Translations under genes and position numbers: made by a program
In this document: positions 1-11,300 of the stretch, in pieces
Layout: every line of letters begins with the position of its first letter
How positions within the stretch are numbered: the stretch's first letter is position 1
Source of the DNA: Evansella halocellulosilytica
GTDB taxonomy: Bacteria > Bacillota > Bacilli > Bacillales > Salisediminibacteriaceae
DNA length: 64,000 nt
Direction: 5' to 3'
Assembly: GCF_002335745.1 (NCBI RefSeq)
Contig: NZ_NIST01000001.1
Coordinates: 4,562,131 to 4,626,130 of the forward strand
Notes under the pieces: model-generated
Seen by the model: only the letters and a program-made list of their open reading frames with translations
Told to the model about the DNA's origin: nothing
Database searches by the model: none

Positions 1-1
1 T

Positions 2-400
2 GTCTTAATTGGTCTGTGGCTTATTGGAGTCAAGTATGCATTGACGACCGCATTGTTAATTGCTTTAGTCGATTTGCTTCCCTATTTAGGGACAGGTATA
101 GTGTTTCTGCCATGGATCATCTACGCATTTGTAACAGGTGAATTTGGACTATCAATCGGTCTCTCTATATTATACGCGGTAGCGATCATACAAAGACAGT
201 TAATGGAACCGAAAGTGATGTCTCAACATATGGGGATTTCCCCTTTAGCATTGCTCGTCACTCTCTTCGCTTGTTACCAGCTATTTGGTATGGTTGGTCT
301 GCTGTTAGGTCCGGCAATATTAATCATCATCCAATCAATTATCCGAGCAAACGTGTTCCCAGAAATAAAAGACTACATCATGAACGGTCCCAAAACATAA
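2..400 (+). CDS. ytvI: Sporulation membrane protein YtvI (AI-2E transporter family), 3' part only
   Basis: The reading frame is open from the left edge, so the gene begins outside the window and only about the last 132 residues are visible. They are strongly hydrophobic, with at least three membrane segments separated by the short polar stretch RQLMEPKVMSQHMG. The PYLGTG and EPKVMS patterns are typical of the C-terminal half of AI-2E/PerM family permeases. The call as YtvI rests on this family plus position: as I recall, B. subtilis ytvI also sits beside fxsA and pyk. The family member is linked to sporulation; the transported substrate is unknown. It converges on fxsA, with a hairpin between the two stop codons. 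Confidence 0.8.
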   Translation, partial: VLIGLWLIGVKYALTTALLIALVDLLPYLGTGIVFLPWIIYAFVTGEFGLSIGLSILYAVAIIQRQLMEPKVMSQHMGISPLALLVTLFACYQLFGMVGLLLGPAILIIIQSIIRANVFPEIKDYIMNGPKT

Positions 401-403
401 AAC

Positions 404-439
404 AAAGTGCCCGGACCTCATCAGAGGAATAGGCACTTC
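404..439. terminator. Hairpin between convergent ytvI and fxsA
   Basis: Arms AAGTGCC (405-411) and GGCACTT (432-438) enclose a loop that can form an inner CCT/AGG stem. It lies between two convergent stop codons and could end transcripts from either side. The T-tract is weak on both strands. Confidence 0.5.
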
Positions 440-443
440 GATA

Positions 444-845
444 TTACCAGCGTCTGTTTGAAAAATAAATCACATTTCCTGACTTCATCATTTTTTCAAT
501 GATCCGTCTTATTATTCCTTTAAAAGAGGCTCTCGTTTGCGGAATGAGTAAAAAGAACCCTAATGCGTCAGTAATAAAGCCAGGTGTTAATAGGACGACT
601 CCTCCAACTAATATACAAATACCATCTAAAATGACATCACTCGGCAACTGTCCTTGAGAGGCTTGCATTTGAGCTGATCGAATTGCATTCAACCCTTCGC
701 GTTTTGCAAGAGCTGCTCCTAATATGCCTGTTAAAATAATTAATAAAATCGTTGGAATGACTCCAATAGTGTTTCCTGACAAAATTAATATCCCAATTTC
801 CATTGCCGGAACGATGATCAACAATAATAAAAATATGCGGCCCAT
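444..845 (-). CDS. fxsA: FxsA family membrane protein
   Basis: A 133-residue protein with hydrophobic segments at about residues 3-24, 28-48 and 75-97, and a conserved cytoplasmic segment around AKREGLNAIRSAQ. This matches the FxsA (suppressor of F exclusion of phage T7) family in length and pattern. The family is a small inner or cytoplasmic membrane protein of unclear biochemical role. The ATG at 845 is preceded by a GGAGAA Shine-Dalgarno sequence. It lies downstream of pyk on the same strand, as I recall from other Bacillus genomes. Confidence 0.85.
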   Translation of the reverse strand: MGRIFLLLLIIVPAMEIGILILSGNTIGVIPTILLIILTGILGAALAKREGLNAIRSAQMQASQGQLPSDVILDGICILVGGVVLLTPGFITDALGFFLLIPQTRASFKGIIRRIIEKMMKSGNVIYFSNRRW

Positions 846-954
846 ATTATTCTCCTGCCTTTACATGACCATTTATTTTGTCGCGACTTCCTTAATGAAT
901 CTAAGCTATTTTTCAGCTGCTTTCATCATAGGTACGCGTAACTTATTCAATAAG

Positions 955-989
955 ATTAGTAAAAAGGAGAAGGGTCTATCCCCTCCTCC
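955..989 (-). terminator. Rho-independent terminator of pyk
   Basis: Read on the minus strand, GGAGGAGGG and CCCTTCTCC form a GC-rich stem with a short loop, followed directly by TTTTTAC. It lies 17 bases beyond the pyk stop codon. Confidence 0.75.
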
Positions 990-1005
990 ATTTCGTTCAA
1001 TCATA

Positions 1006-2760
1006 TTATAAGACACTTGCTTGTCCTTTGTAAATATTGCCTTGCTTCCCGTCAACAGTCACGACTTCTTCATCCACGAACGTAGACGTAGCATTTTCAA
1101 CACCGACAATAACAGGGATACCAAGATTTAAACCAACAACTGCCGCATGAGAAGTTAAACCACCTTGTTCAGTGACAACTGCTGAAGCTTTTTCAAAAGC
1201 TTCCATCATATCACGGTCAGTACTTGTCGTAATTAAAATATCTCCCTCTTTTGTTTTTTCCAATGCTTCCTGAGCGGTATGTGCAACAACGACACGTCCA
1301 GTAGCAGTTTTACGTCCAATACCTTGCCCTTTTGCTGCTACTTCACCGACAACATGAACTTTCATTAAGTTCGTCGTACCTTTTTCTCCGACTGGAACCC
1401 CAGCTGAAATGACGACAAGATCACCATGGTTTACGAGCTTTGTTTTTAAAGATTCTTCAACAGAAAGCTGAAGCATTTCATCCGTTGTAGTCGCTTTAGG
1501 TCCTACTTGCGGGTGGACTCCCCAAGTTAATGCTAGTGTACGATATACACGTTCATTGCTCGTAATCGCCACGATAGGAGATTGTGGGCGATATTTCGAA
1601 ATCATTCTAGCAGTATGGCCACTTTCAGTTGCAGTAATAATTGCGCCTGCATTTAAGTTCATAGCTGTATGAGAAACAGATTGACTGATCGCATCGGTAA
1701 TTGTTTGTTCACTCTCACGACTTTGTTTTCTTAACATATCTTCGTATTTTAAAGCAGTTTCTGTTTTGACCGCAATGTTATTCATCGTTTGAACGGATTC
1801 AACAGGGTAACTTCCTGCAGCCGTTTCACCAGATAACATAATCGCATCTGTACCATCAAAGATTGCATTCGCAACGTCACTCGCTTCTGCTCGTGTCGGG
1901 CGAGGATTACGCTGCATAGAATCTAACATTTGAGTTGCAGTAATAACTGGCTTACCGAACTTATTACACTTTTTAATTAAGTCTTTTTGCACTAACGGTA
2001 CGTCTTCAGCCGGAATTTCAACACCTAAATCACCACGTGCCACCATTAATCCGTCAGAAACTTCAAGAATTTCGTCGATATTATCGACCCCTTCTTGGTT
2101 TTCAATTTTAGGGATAATTTGAATGTGCTCTGCTCCATGCTTTTCTAGAAGCTCACGGATTTCTAACACATCTGATGCACGACGTACGAAAGAGGCAGCA
2201 ATGAAATCAACATCTTGTTCAATACCAAAAATAATGTCATTGGCATCTTTTTCAGTGATTCCTGGTAAATTAACACTCACATTTGGTACGTTAACACCTT
2301 TTTTATTTTTTAATGTTCCGCTGTTAACCACTTCAGTGACAAGCTCATTTTCTTCAACTGCTGTCACTTTCAGCTCAATTAATCCGTCATCTAAAAGTAA
2401 TGTTGAACCAACATGTACATCATTTATTAGCCCAGGATATGTGACGGAAATTCGCGCTTCGTCACCTTCTACTTCAGTCATGGAAACACGCACAGTCGAT
2501 CCTTTTGTTAATTCAGCTTCTCCTTCTCTTAATGTTTGAGTACGAATTTCCGGTCCTTTCGTGTCAAGTAGAATTGCAACGTTTTTCCCTAGCTCCTCAG
2601 CTGCGTTACGAATGTTTTGAATACGTGCACCATGTTCTTCATAATCACCGTGGGAGAAGTTTAATCGTGCAACATTCATCCCAGCTTCTATAAGCTCTTT
2701 TAATTTTTCAATACTTTCACTGGCTGGTCCGATCGTACAAACAATTTTTGTTTTTCTCAC
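1006..2760 (-). CDS. pyk: Pyruvate kinase with C-terminal PEP-utilizer domain
   Basis: Catalyses the last step of glycolysis, phosphoenolpyruvate plus ADP to pyruvate plus ATP, in the cytoplasm. The 584-residue product opens with [13 protein letters not shown], carries the active-site segment [12 protein letters not shown] and the signature [13 protein letters not shown], and is about 100 residues longer than short-form enzymes. The extra C-terminal domain contains [11 protein letters not shown] near residues 533-543, the phosphohistidine-type PEP-utilizer fold found in Bacillus and Geobacillus pyruvate kinases. The start is GTG at 2760 behind AGGAGGATATATA. It follows pfkA on the same strand, 311 bases downstream, so the two glycolytic control enzymes may be partly co-transcribed. 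Confidence 0.97.
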   Translation of the reverse strand: MRKTKIVCTIGPASESIEKLKELIEAGMNVARLNFSHGDYEEHGARIQNIRNAAEELGKNVAILLDTKGPEIRTQTLREGEAELTKGSTVRVSMTEVEGDEARISVTYPGLINDVHVGSTLLLDDGLIELKVTAVEENELVTEVVNSGTLKNKKGVNVPNVSVNLPGITEKDANDIIFGIEQDVDFIAASFVRRASDVLEIRELLEKHGAEHIQIIPKIENQEGVDNIDEILEVSDGLMVARGDLGVEIPAEDVPLVQKDLIKKCNKFGKPVITATQMLDSMQRNPRPTRAEASDVANAIFDGTDAIMLSGETAAGSYPVESVQTMNNIAVKTETALKYEDMLRKQSRESEQTITDAISQSVSHTAMNLNAGAIITATESGHTARMISKYRPQSPIVAITSNERVYRTLALTWGVHPQVGPKATTTDEMLQLSVEESLKTKLVNHGDLVVISAGVPVGEKGTTNLMKVHVVGEVAAKGQGIGRKTATGRVVVAHTAQEALEKTKEGDILITTSTDRDMMEAFEKASAVVTEQGGLTSHAAVVGLNLGIPVIVGVENATSTFVDEEVVTVDGKQGNIYKGQASVL

Positions 2761-3071
2761 TATATATCCTCCTCTTTATACAATAAACAGCCCTGTTTAT
2801 TGACACTCCTACTTATTTTAAAATGTAGAAGGTAAAAAATCTTAAGTATTCTTATTAAAATGACCTTGTTTTCTATTCCCATACGAAAGCTAGGACAAAA
2901 ACAGTTTGTCCCAGCAAAAACTGTCACATTCTTTGGCCACTATGGCGGAGTATCTTAGCTTAAGAACTAGATCGATAAGATCACGCTCATAACGAGAACG
3001 TATTATTCATTGAATAGGCTATATGGTAACTTCAAGTTCTATACAGCCAACTGAAAACTTGCCACTCTTAT
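2761..3071. other. 311-bp pfkA-pyk intergenic region with an inverted repeat in the pyk leader
   Basis: No gene found. Perfect 9-bp arms AATAAACAG (2782-2790) and CTGTTTATT (2793-2801) with a 2-bp centre lie just upstream of the pyk RBS and could be an operator or a leader hairpin. A second short inverted repeat, GGACAAA/TTTGTCC, lies at about 2893-2911. Neither has a minus-strand U-tract, so I do not call a terminator. Confidence 0.45.
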
Positions 3072-4040
<969 letters not shown>

Positions 4041-4130
4041 TCACCTCTTATTTTCTTGCTTCTATGTTTTTAATATGTGTTAAAAATAACACTTTCACTT
4101 ACTAAAAACAATAGAGATCAGACGTCATAC

Positions 4131-4158
4131 AAAAAGGCTTTCTCAATAGAGAGAAAGC
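4131..4158 (-). terminator. Rho-independent terminator of accDA
   Basis: Minus-strand arms GCTTTCTC and GAGAAAGC with a 6-base loop, followed by CTTTTTG. It lies just past the accA stop codon and separates accDA from pfkA. Confidence 0.75.
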
Positions 4159-4165
4159 TCATTCC

Positions 4166-5143
4166 TTATTTTATAGCAATGGTACCGTTTACATCCGTAA
4201 ATTCCCCAATTTCATTAAATTTTTCATATCGTTCATTTACGAGCTGCTCGCCATCTTTCTCGCTTAACTGCTGCAATGCACTTGCTAAAATTTTACGAAT
4301 TTCTTCCGCTTGTGTGTCAACATCACGATGTGCGCCACCTCTTACTTCCGGTACAATTCCATCAATTAATTTTAACTCTTTTAAATCGGGAGCTGTAATT
4401 TTCATACTTTCAGCAGCTTTTTTTGCTAATGATGCATCTTTCCAAAGGATTGAGGCTGCCCCTTCTGGTGAAATGACAGAGTATGTTGAATTTTCAAGCA
4501 TATAAATCCGGTCTCCAACACCTAGCGCTAACGCTCCTCCGCTTCCTCCTTCTCCGATCACAACACAAATAATTGGTACTCGTAATGAGGCCATCTCAAT
4601 TAAATTCCGTGCAATCGCTTCACTTTGGCCACGTTCTTCTGCTGCTCTTCCTGGAAATGCTCCCTTCGTATCGATTAAACAAATAATCGGACGATGGAAT
4701 TTCTCTGCCTGCTTCATTAACCTTAATGCTTTACGGTACCCTTCAGGGTGAGGCATTCCGAAGTTTCTACGAATGTTTTCTTTCGTATCTTTCCCCCGCT
4801 GGTGTCCAATGATCGTGACAGGCTTTCCGTCAAACTTAGCGACTCCACCAACAATCGCTTCATCATCCCCGTGCAAGCGATCTCCGTGTAGTTCTAAAAA
4901 GTCAGTAAACACTCGTTCAATATAATCAAGAGTTGTCGGACGCTGACTATGACGGGCAATTTGTACACGTTCCCACGGATTCAGGTTTCCATATATATCC
5001 TTTTCAAGCTGTTCTAAACGCGCTTCTAGTTTTTCTATTTCACCTGATAAGTCAATCTCTTTTTCAGCAGTAAAAGTCTTCAATTCACTAATTTTATTTT
5101 TCAACTCAATAATAGGTTTTTCAAAAGGAAGCTGTTCAGCCAT
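4166..5143 (-). CDS. accA: Acetyl-CoA carboxylase carboxyltransferase subunit alpha
   Basis: The alpha half of the carboxyltransferase that moves CO2 from carboxybiotin to acetyl-CoA to make malonyl-CoA for fatty acid synthesis. From ATG 5143 the product is 325 residues. It contains the crotonase-fold core with the oxyanion-hole segments [18 protein letters not shown] and [13 protein letters not shown], and an N-terminal coiled region near residues 8-47. The frame is open 12 codons further upstream, but ATG 5143 is preceded by TAAAGGAGGG at ideal spacing and begins [10 protein letters not shown] like its homologues. Its start is one base after the accD stop, so the two subunits are translationally coupled. 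Confidence 0.96.
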   Translation of the reverse strand: MAEQLPFEKPIIELKNKISELKTFTAEKEIDLSGEIEKLEARLEQLEKDIYGNLNPWERVQIARHSQRPTTLDYIERVFTDFLELHGDRLHGDDEAIVGGVAKFDGKPVTIIGHQRGKDTKENIRRNFGMPHPEGYRKALRLMKQAEKFHRPIICLIDTKGAFPGRAAEERGQSEAIARNLIEMASLRVPIICVVIGEGGSGGALALGVGDRIYMLENSTYSVISPEGAASILWKDASLAKKAAESMKITAPDLKELKLIDGIVPEVRGGAHRDVDTQAEEIRKILASALQQLSEKDGEQLVNERYEKFNEIGEFTDVNGTIAIK

Positions 5144-5144
5144 A

Positions 5145-6014
5145 TTATTTCCCTCCTTTACCGATATGCTCCGGAGCATGGATATCTAAAATCAGACTTA
5201 GCTTTTCTTTCATATCATGTCGTGGCACGACAAGGTCGAGCTGTCCGTGTTTTAATAAAAATTCTGAAGTTTGAAAGTCCTCAGGAAGCTTTTCTCTTAC
5301 CGTCTGTTCAATAACACGTCTCCCAGCAAATCCGATCAGTGCATTCGGCTCTGCTAAGTTATAATCACCTAGAGAAGCAAAGCTTGCTGAAACGCCTCCT
5401 GTCGTAGGGTGTGTCATAACACTAATAAATAATAAACCTCTTTCATGAAGCCTGTTAAGTGCAGTACTCGTTTTCGCCATTTGCATTAAACTAAATAGTC
5501 CTTCTTGCATTCTAGCACCGCCAGATGCCGCAAACATAATAAATGGTTTCTCTTCCTCAATTGCTCTTTCGACAGCACGTGTAATTTTTTCACCAACAAC
5601 CGACCCCATACTTGCCATTCTAAAACGCGGGTCCATAACACCGATAACCGTTTCATTGCCATTAATCGTTCCACAACCGGTTACGACCGCTTCATTTAAA
5701 CCTGTTTTTTCACGATCAGATTGGGACTTTTCCAAATACGATGGAAAGTTTAAAGGATCTTCAGCAATTAAATGGTCATCAAATTCTTGAAAGCTGCCTT
5801 CATCGAAAGTCATATTAATACGATCGTAAGCCGTTAAGCGGTGGTGGTAGCCGCAGCTTTCACATACAAACAAGTTTTTACGCAATTCTTTTGTATACAT
5901 AATCGTCTTACATTCAGGACATTTAGTCATAAGCCCTTCAGGAACATCCATTTTTGCTTGTTCGGAAGGGATTGTGGCATACTTTTTCTTCTTTGTAAAT
6001 AAATCTTTAAACAC
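5145..6014 (-). CDS. accD: Acetyl-CoA carboxylase carboxyltransferase subunit beta
   Basis: The zinc-binding beta subunit of the carboxyltransferase, partner of AccA. The 289-residue product from GTG 6014 begins [18 protein letters not shown], as in other bacilli. A four-cysteine zinc ribbon (Cys32, Cys35, Cys51, Cys54) precedes the crotonase-fold domain containing GGARMQEG and [13 protein letters not shown]. An upstream in-frame ATG at 6062 would add 16 residues with no homology and no RBS; the GTG has AAAAAGAGGT in front. It forms a two-gene operon with accA. A gene for a FadR-type regulator lies just upstream. Confidence 0.95.
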   Translation of the reverse strand: MFKDLFTKKKKYATIPSEQAKMDVPEGLMTKCPECKTIMYTKELRKNLFVCESCGYHHRLTAYDRINMTFDEGSFQEFDDHLIAEDPLNFPSYLEKSQSDREKTGLNEAVVTGCGTINGNETVIGVMDPRFRMASMGSVVGEKITRAVERAIEEEKPFIMFAASGGARMQEGLFSLMQMAKTSTALNRLHERGLLFISVMTHPTTGGVSASFASLGDYNLAEPNALIGFAGRRVIEQTVREKLPEDFQTSEFLLKHGQLDLVVPRHDMKEKLSLILDIHAPEHIGKGGK

Positions 6015-6208
6015 GTTTTCACCTCTTTTTAAGAGTAATAAATGCTTTACAAGAATGTCCAAACTATTTATTGAACACGTACTTTAATAAAAAATAATAA
6101 TATTAATAGTAATATAGCAGAAAAATAATATGAAAATTTCTTTCATCATACACTTTTCTTTCTCTCATTTCAAAGTAACTAATAGGAACTGGTACTAATA
6201 ATTTTCGA

Positions 6209-6871
6209 TTAAAAACGACTGTTTTCTAGATGTTTCTTCAAAGATTTAACAGCCAACTGTTCATTATTTTTTTGAATTGCTTCAAAAATCGCAGTATGTT
6301 CTTCTATCGAATGTCCTGTTCGCCCTTGGCGTGACAACGATTCTTTCAAGGCAACTTTACTATACTCTACTAGCGGTCGCCAAATGTTCAACATTAAACG
6401 ATTTTGACTTGATTCGACTAACGTTTTATGAAATAAATAATCTTCTTCTACCGGAATGTTTCCTTCGCCCCATCGTAATCTTGATTGCGTAATTAATTCA
6501 CTCATTTTCTTTAACTGAGCTTTTGTTACTCGAAGACAAGCAAGTCGAACAGCTTCAATTTCAATAATTTTTCTCGTTTCCTTTACATCTTGTCTTGCTT
6601 GATGATCTCTTAAAAAGAAGCCAGCTAATACTTCAGCTAATCTATGTCCTCCAGAACGCCTCATGAAAGTTCCTTCACCTTTACGTGTTTCAATCAAGTC
6701 TAGTAACTCTAGTGCACGCAGCGCTTCCCTGACAGATGACCTACCAGCTTGAAGCCGTTCTGCTAACTCTCTTTCTGACGGTAATTTATCCCCAGGTGAA
6801 AGATTGTCTTCATGGATGATCCGGTCAATTTCTTTTAAAATATTTAAATAGACCTTTTGATTCCCATTCAT
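6209..6871 (-). CDS. FadR-subfamily GntR transcriptional regulator
   Basis: A 220-residue DNA-binding regulator. Residues about 20-70 form the GntR winged helix (GDKLPSERELAERL, then RSSVREALRALELLDLI). Residues about 85-215 are an all-helical FCD effector domain typical of the FadR subfamily, which binds a small carboxylate or acyl ligand and often a metal through His/Asp residues. The ATG at 6871 is chosen because AGGAG lies 8 bases upstream; the frame is open eight codons earlier. It lies between malic enzyme and accDA on the same strand. A perfect FadR-type operator sits in front of malic enzyme, so I infer control of malate or pyruvate metabolism. The ligand is unknown. Confidence 0.88.
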   Translation of the reverse strand: MNGNQKVYLNILKEIDRIIHEDNLSPGDKLPSERELAERLQAGRSSVREALRALELLDLIETRKGEGTFMRRSGGHRLAEVLAGFFLRDHQARQDVKETRKIIEIEAVRLACLRVTKAQLKKMSELITQSRLRWGEGNIPVEEDYLFHKTLVESSQNRLMLNIWRPLVEYSKVALKESLSRQGRTGHSIEEHTAIFEAIQKNNEQLAVKSLKKHLENSRF

Positions 6872-6940
6872 TACGAACACTCCTGCTCCCTTCATAACAT
6901 CGTTCTAGCATAAACAGAGGGATTCCTTCATGTGAGTGCA

Positions 6941-6988
6941 GCAAAGAAAAAGTTCAGAGTCCGCTTTTCTCACTTCATCCTCTGAACT
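6941..6988 (-). terminator. Rho-independent terminator of ytsJ
   Basis: Minus-strand arms AGTTCAGAG and CTCTGAACT (9 of 9 paired) with a 20-base loop, then TTTTCTTTGC. It lies just past the malic enzyme stop and before the regulator gene, so the regulator may be made mainly from its own promoter or by readthrough. Confidence 0.75.
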
Positions 6989-6995
6989 GGATCCT

Positions 6996-8234
6996 CTACT
7001 CTTGCTCGATCATTGTTAAATCATATGTTCTTTTTTCAACTGCTTCTGGATCGACTTTCCGACGCGCAACACCAGTTTCCATCGCTGCAATTGCAACACT
7101 TTTCGCAACTGCTGGTGCTACCCGTGTATCGAATGGGCCAGGAATGACGTAATCGCCATTTACTTCGTCTACCCCTACTAAATTCGCAATAGCTTTAACT
7201 GCCGCAACCTTCATTTCCTCATTTATATGAGTTGCATAAACATCTAGTGCCCCTCTGAATATTCCAGGGAAGGCTAACACATTATTGACTTGGTTAGGGA
7301 AGTCTGATCTTCCGGTACCAATGACACTTGCCCCTGCTTCTTTCGCTTCATCCGGCATGATTTCCGGTACAGGGTTCGCCATTGCAAAAATAATCGGGTC
7401 CGGATTCATACTTTGAACCATTTCTTTTGTCAAAGCTCCAGCGACTGAAACACCAATAAAGACGTCTGTACCTTTCACAACCTCTTCTAACGAACCTTCG
7501 ACTTTATCTTTATTTGTCACTTTGGCGAGTTCGTCTTTTAAATCGTTCATACCATATGGTCGTCCTTCAAAAATCGCACCTTTTGAGTCACAGAGAATAA
7601 ACTCTTTACATCCCATGCTCATTAAAAGTTTAATAATCGCAATACCAGCTGCACCAGCCCCATTGATAACGACCTTTATTTCTTGCATTGACTTTCCGGT
7701 AATCTTTAGGGCATTTAACAAACCTGCTGCAGTAACAATCGCTGTTCCATGTTGGTCATCATGAAAAACAGGAATGTTCATTTCTCGTTTTAGGCGTTCT
7801 TCAATTTCGAAACATTTCGGTGCTGCAATATCTTCTAAATTAATCCCGCCAAATGTCGGTTCCATCAATTTCACAGTTTGAACGATTTGATCAACGTCGT
7901 TTGTATTTAAGCAAATTGGAAAAGCATCTACTCCTGCAAAAGACTTAAACAAAACAGCTTTTCCTTCCATGACCGGCATTGCGGCTTCTGGTCCAATATT
8001 CCCTAAACCTAAAACGGCTGTTCCGTCAGAAACAACACCTACCATGTTTCCTTTTACTGTATAATCATAAACTGATTGTGGATCTTCAAATATTTCTTTA
8101 CAAGGCTCAGCTACACCTGGTGAATAAGCTAACGACAGGTCGTGTGCATTACGAACAGGTACTTTCGTTTTCGTTTCCAATTTCCCTTTTTTCATACGAT
8201 GCATATGTAGTGCTTCTTCGCGTAATGTCGCCAA
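6996..8234 (-). CDS. ytsJ: NAD(P)-dependent malic enzyme
   Basis: Oxidatively decarboxylates malate to pyruvate with NAD(P) reduction. At about 412 residues it is the short bacterial form. Seen are the malic signature SLAYSPGVAEPCKEI, the metal-site stretch FHDDQHGTAIVTAAGLLNAL and the nucleotide fold VINGAGAAGIAI. By order (accA, accD, ytsJ, dnaE) it matches B. subtilis YtsJ, the main NADPH-generating malic enzyme. I favour TTG 8234 over GTG 8243: the GGGAG Shine-Dalgarno lies 10 bases from the TTG but abuts the GTG. Its promoter and a FadR-type operator lie directly upstream, and a FadR-like gene is downstream. Confidence 0.95.
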   Translation of the reverse strand: MATLREEALHMHRMKKGKLETKTKVPVRNAHDLSLAYSPGVAEPCKEIFEDPQSVYDYTVKGNMVGVVSDGTAVLGLGNIGPEAAMPVMEGKAVLFKSFAGVDAFPICLNTNDVDQIVQTVKLMEPTFGGINLEDIAAPKCFEIEERLKREMNIPVFHDDQHGTAIVTAAGLLNALKITGKSMQEIKVVINGAGAAGIAIIKLLMSMGCKEFILCDSKGAIFEGRPYGMNDLKDELAKVTNKDKVEGSLEEVVKGTDVFIGVSVAGALTKEMVQSMNPDPIIFAMANPVPEIMPDEAKEAGASVIGTGRSDFPNQVNNVLAFPGIFRGALDVYATHINEEMKVAAVKAIANLVGVDEVNGDYVIPGPFDTRVAPAVAKSVAIAAMETGVARRKVDPEAVEKRTYDLTMIEQE

Positions 8235-8264
8235 ACTCCCCACTCTCCCTTTTCTACTTTTTGA

Positions 8265-8277
8265 GTGGTCTGACCAC
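8265..8277 (-). promoter_or_regulatory. FadR-type operator in front of ytsJ
   Basis: GTGGTC-T-GACCAC is a perfect 13-bp palindrome whose core TGGTCTGACCA fits the TGGTCNGACCA consensus I know for FadR-subfamily GntR regulators. It lies between the presumed -10 box (8295-8300) and the ribosome binding site, where a bound repressor would block initiation or elongation. The likely ligand protein is encoded at 6209-6871. That pairing is inference. Confidence 0.6.
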
Positions 8278-8294
8278 CCTTTTTGCCATCTATC

Positions 8295-8300
8295 ATTATA
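8295..8300 (-). promoter_or_regulatory. Extended -10 promoter element of ytsJ
   Basis: On the minus strand TGTTATAAT is a perfect TATAAT with an upstream TG (extended -10). The -35 region is poor. It lies in the short gap between the dnaE stop and ytsJ, so ytsJ has its own promoter. Confidence 0.55.
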
Positions 8301-8317
8301 ACAAAAACATGTACAAG

Positions 8318-11300
8318 TTACACCCTTTGTTCTTTTAAAATAACATTTTTTTGACCGAGTAAAGCCTTTAATCGGTTTAGCAAACTATCATCACCTGACA
8401 CATCCCACATTTCAGACAAATGAATTGCTTTTTCTGTTCGCTCGTAAAAAAGTACGACACTTACTTCACCAGGATCATCCTGTAGTATACGTTTTAACCG
8501 GTCTAAGTATCCTTCATGCTCATGCAAATGGGATATTTTCAAATATAAAACCGGCTTTTTATTTTTCTCATGTTTACGTTTCAAATCACTTAATGTAATA
8601 CATTTTTCCATTATCACTTTCTTTTCTCCACGATGATCTTGTATTTTCCCCTCAACGAAGATCATCTCCCCTTTATTCAGCTTCGTCCTGTACCTTTCAT
8701 ATGCTTCCGGAAATACTGTCACATCAACTTCCCCTGTTTCATCAGAGATGTTTAAAAACGCCATTTGCTGTTTTTTCTTCGTTTGAATGGTACGGCTCCC
8801 CTCAATTAACCCCGCCAAACGGACTCTGCTGTGAACGTCTAGCTGTTTAGCCTCATAGATCGCTTTTCTGTCATACGGCTTCACAATACTTAATTCTGCT
8901 TCTACAGGGTGACCGGAGGCATAAAAGCCTAGCACCTGCTTTTCAAAATTCAATTTGTCTGTATCTCTTAATGGAGGGACATCGATGTACGCTAATGGCT
9001 TATCTTCCTCATAAAACAAAGCAGTTTGTTTTCCCTCATCTTTTTCCCGCTCTTTTTCACCATATTCAATGGCAGTATCGACAGTAGCTAACATTTTTGC
9101 ACGATCTACACCAAAATCATCAAGAGCTCCTGACACGATAAAAGCTTCTAACGCTCGTTTTGGCAAAAGTTTTGCAGGAACGCGATAGCACAGATCAAAC
9201 AAGCTGTCTATCTGATGTTCTCTTCTTATTTTTGCAATTGCATGAACGATCGGGTTTCCAACATTCTTTATCGTTGCAAGTCCGATCCAAATGACACGAT
9301 CTTTAACAGTAAATTGTGGTTCACTATGTTTGATTGATGGCCCCTTCACAACCATTCCTTGCTTCCTTGCTTCAGAAATATATTCAGCAAGCTTTTCGTG
9401 ATGGTGTACGACTGTTCCCATTAAAGCACTCATAAACTCTAACGGATAATTCGCTTTTAAATAGGCGAGCTGATAAGCAATAATACTGTACGCAACAGCA
9501 TGACTCCGGTTAAAACCATAATTTGCAAACCGGACAATTGTATCATACATATCATTCGCTTCTTGTTCAGAATATCCTTTATTTAACGAACCTTGGACAA
9601 ACTGCTCTCGCCCTTGGATTAAATCCTCATGCTTTTTCTTCCCCACAGCACGTCTTAAAATATCTGCTTCACCTAACGAATACCCAGCCATTTTAGATGC
9701 TATTTGCATGATCTGCTCTTGGTAGATGAGAACACCATAAGTCGGCTTTAAAATTGTTTCTAAATCTGGGTGCAGATATTTCACAGGTTCATTTCGGTTC
9801 TTCCGGTTAATATATACCGGGATATTTTCCATCGGACCCGGTCGATAAAGGGCATTGACAGCAACGATATCTTCAAACTCTGTCGGCTTTAATCGGCGCA
9901 ATACACTTTTCATCCCAGAAGATTCCAGCTGAAAAACCCCGCTCGTTTCTCCTCTGCCTAATAATTCAAATGTTTTATGGTCATTAAAAGGAATGTCGTC
10001 AATGTTGATCAATTCTCCTCGGTGTTGATGAACTAATCGAATAATTCTTTCGAGAAAACTCAAATTTCGCAATCCTAAAAAATCCATTTTTAATAACCCA
10101 AGATCTTCTAAATCTCCCATTGGAAATTGCGTTAAATTCATACCGTCATTTCCTTGCTGAAGTGGAACGACATTCGTTAGTGGCTCCTTACTCATGACGA
10201 CACCAGCTGCATGGATCGACGTATGTCGCGGAAGACCTTCTACATCACATGCAATTCGGAAAAGTTCCTTAACATCATGATCACTTTGGATCATTTCTCG
10301 TAAAGATTCAGATTCAGAGATTGCTTCTTTTAGACGGATATTCGGCCGGGAAGGAATTTTTTTTGCGACACGGTCAATTATTTTAAGGTCAATTCCCAAT
10401 ACTCTTCCCGCATCACGAATCGCAGCTTTCGCAGCTAACGTTCCAAACGTAACAATTTGCGCGACACGGTCAATACCGTATTTATCTTTTACATAATGGA
10501 TCACTTCATCTCTTTGGTCATCTGGAAAGTCGATATCAATATCGGGCATCGAAACACGCTCCGGGTTTAAGAACCGCTCAAATAACAACCCATATTTAAT
10601 CGGATCGACATTCGTTATTTTCAATGCATACGCAACGAGAGAACCAGCAGCCGATCCCCTTCCAGGTCCAGTTAAGATTTTTTGTTTATGAGCATAGTTC
10701 ATAAAATCAGCAACAATTAAAAAATAGTCTTCATACTGCATGTTCGAGATAACGGTCAATTCATAATCTAGCCGATCCCAAATTTCTTTACTTGGTGATG
10801 CATAACGCTCAGAAATCCCTTTGTGACATAACATTCGTAAATATTCTGTTGATGAATGTTGTTGCAACGGATAATGCGGCAAAACCGGTATACCGAAAGT
10901 TAGCTCGACATTACACCTTTTGGCAATTTCAACCGTTTGTTGAACAGCATTTGGCCATGCTTGAAACAGTTCAAGCATCTCTTCTTTCGTTTTCAAATAG
11001 TAATGCTCTGAAGAATAGCTCTCCGGCAATGTAGACAATTGCTCACCGAGTCGAACTGCTTGTATCACTCGGTGAGCATCGCTTTGTTCTTTTTTCGTAA
11101 AATGAACGTGATTGCTTGCAACCATGGGATTATTAGTCATATCACACCATTTAGTCACAGCTAAAAGCTTTTCGCGTTCCTCTTTTCTCCAATGATTCTG
11201 AATTTCGATAAAGACATGTTCATGACTAGTCATTTGCTGAAGCCTGTCCACGATTGCATTCGCTTTATCTGGCTGTCCATTCATCAAGTATTGGGCAACT

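Noticed and set aside
724..1011. 95-codon plus-strand ORF over fxsA
   Set aside because: Antisense to fxsA and running into the pyk terminator; no support.
2893..2911. GGACAAA/TTTGTCC hairpin as pfkA terminator
   Set aside because: No U-tract on the minus strand and too far from the pfkA stop to assign.
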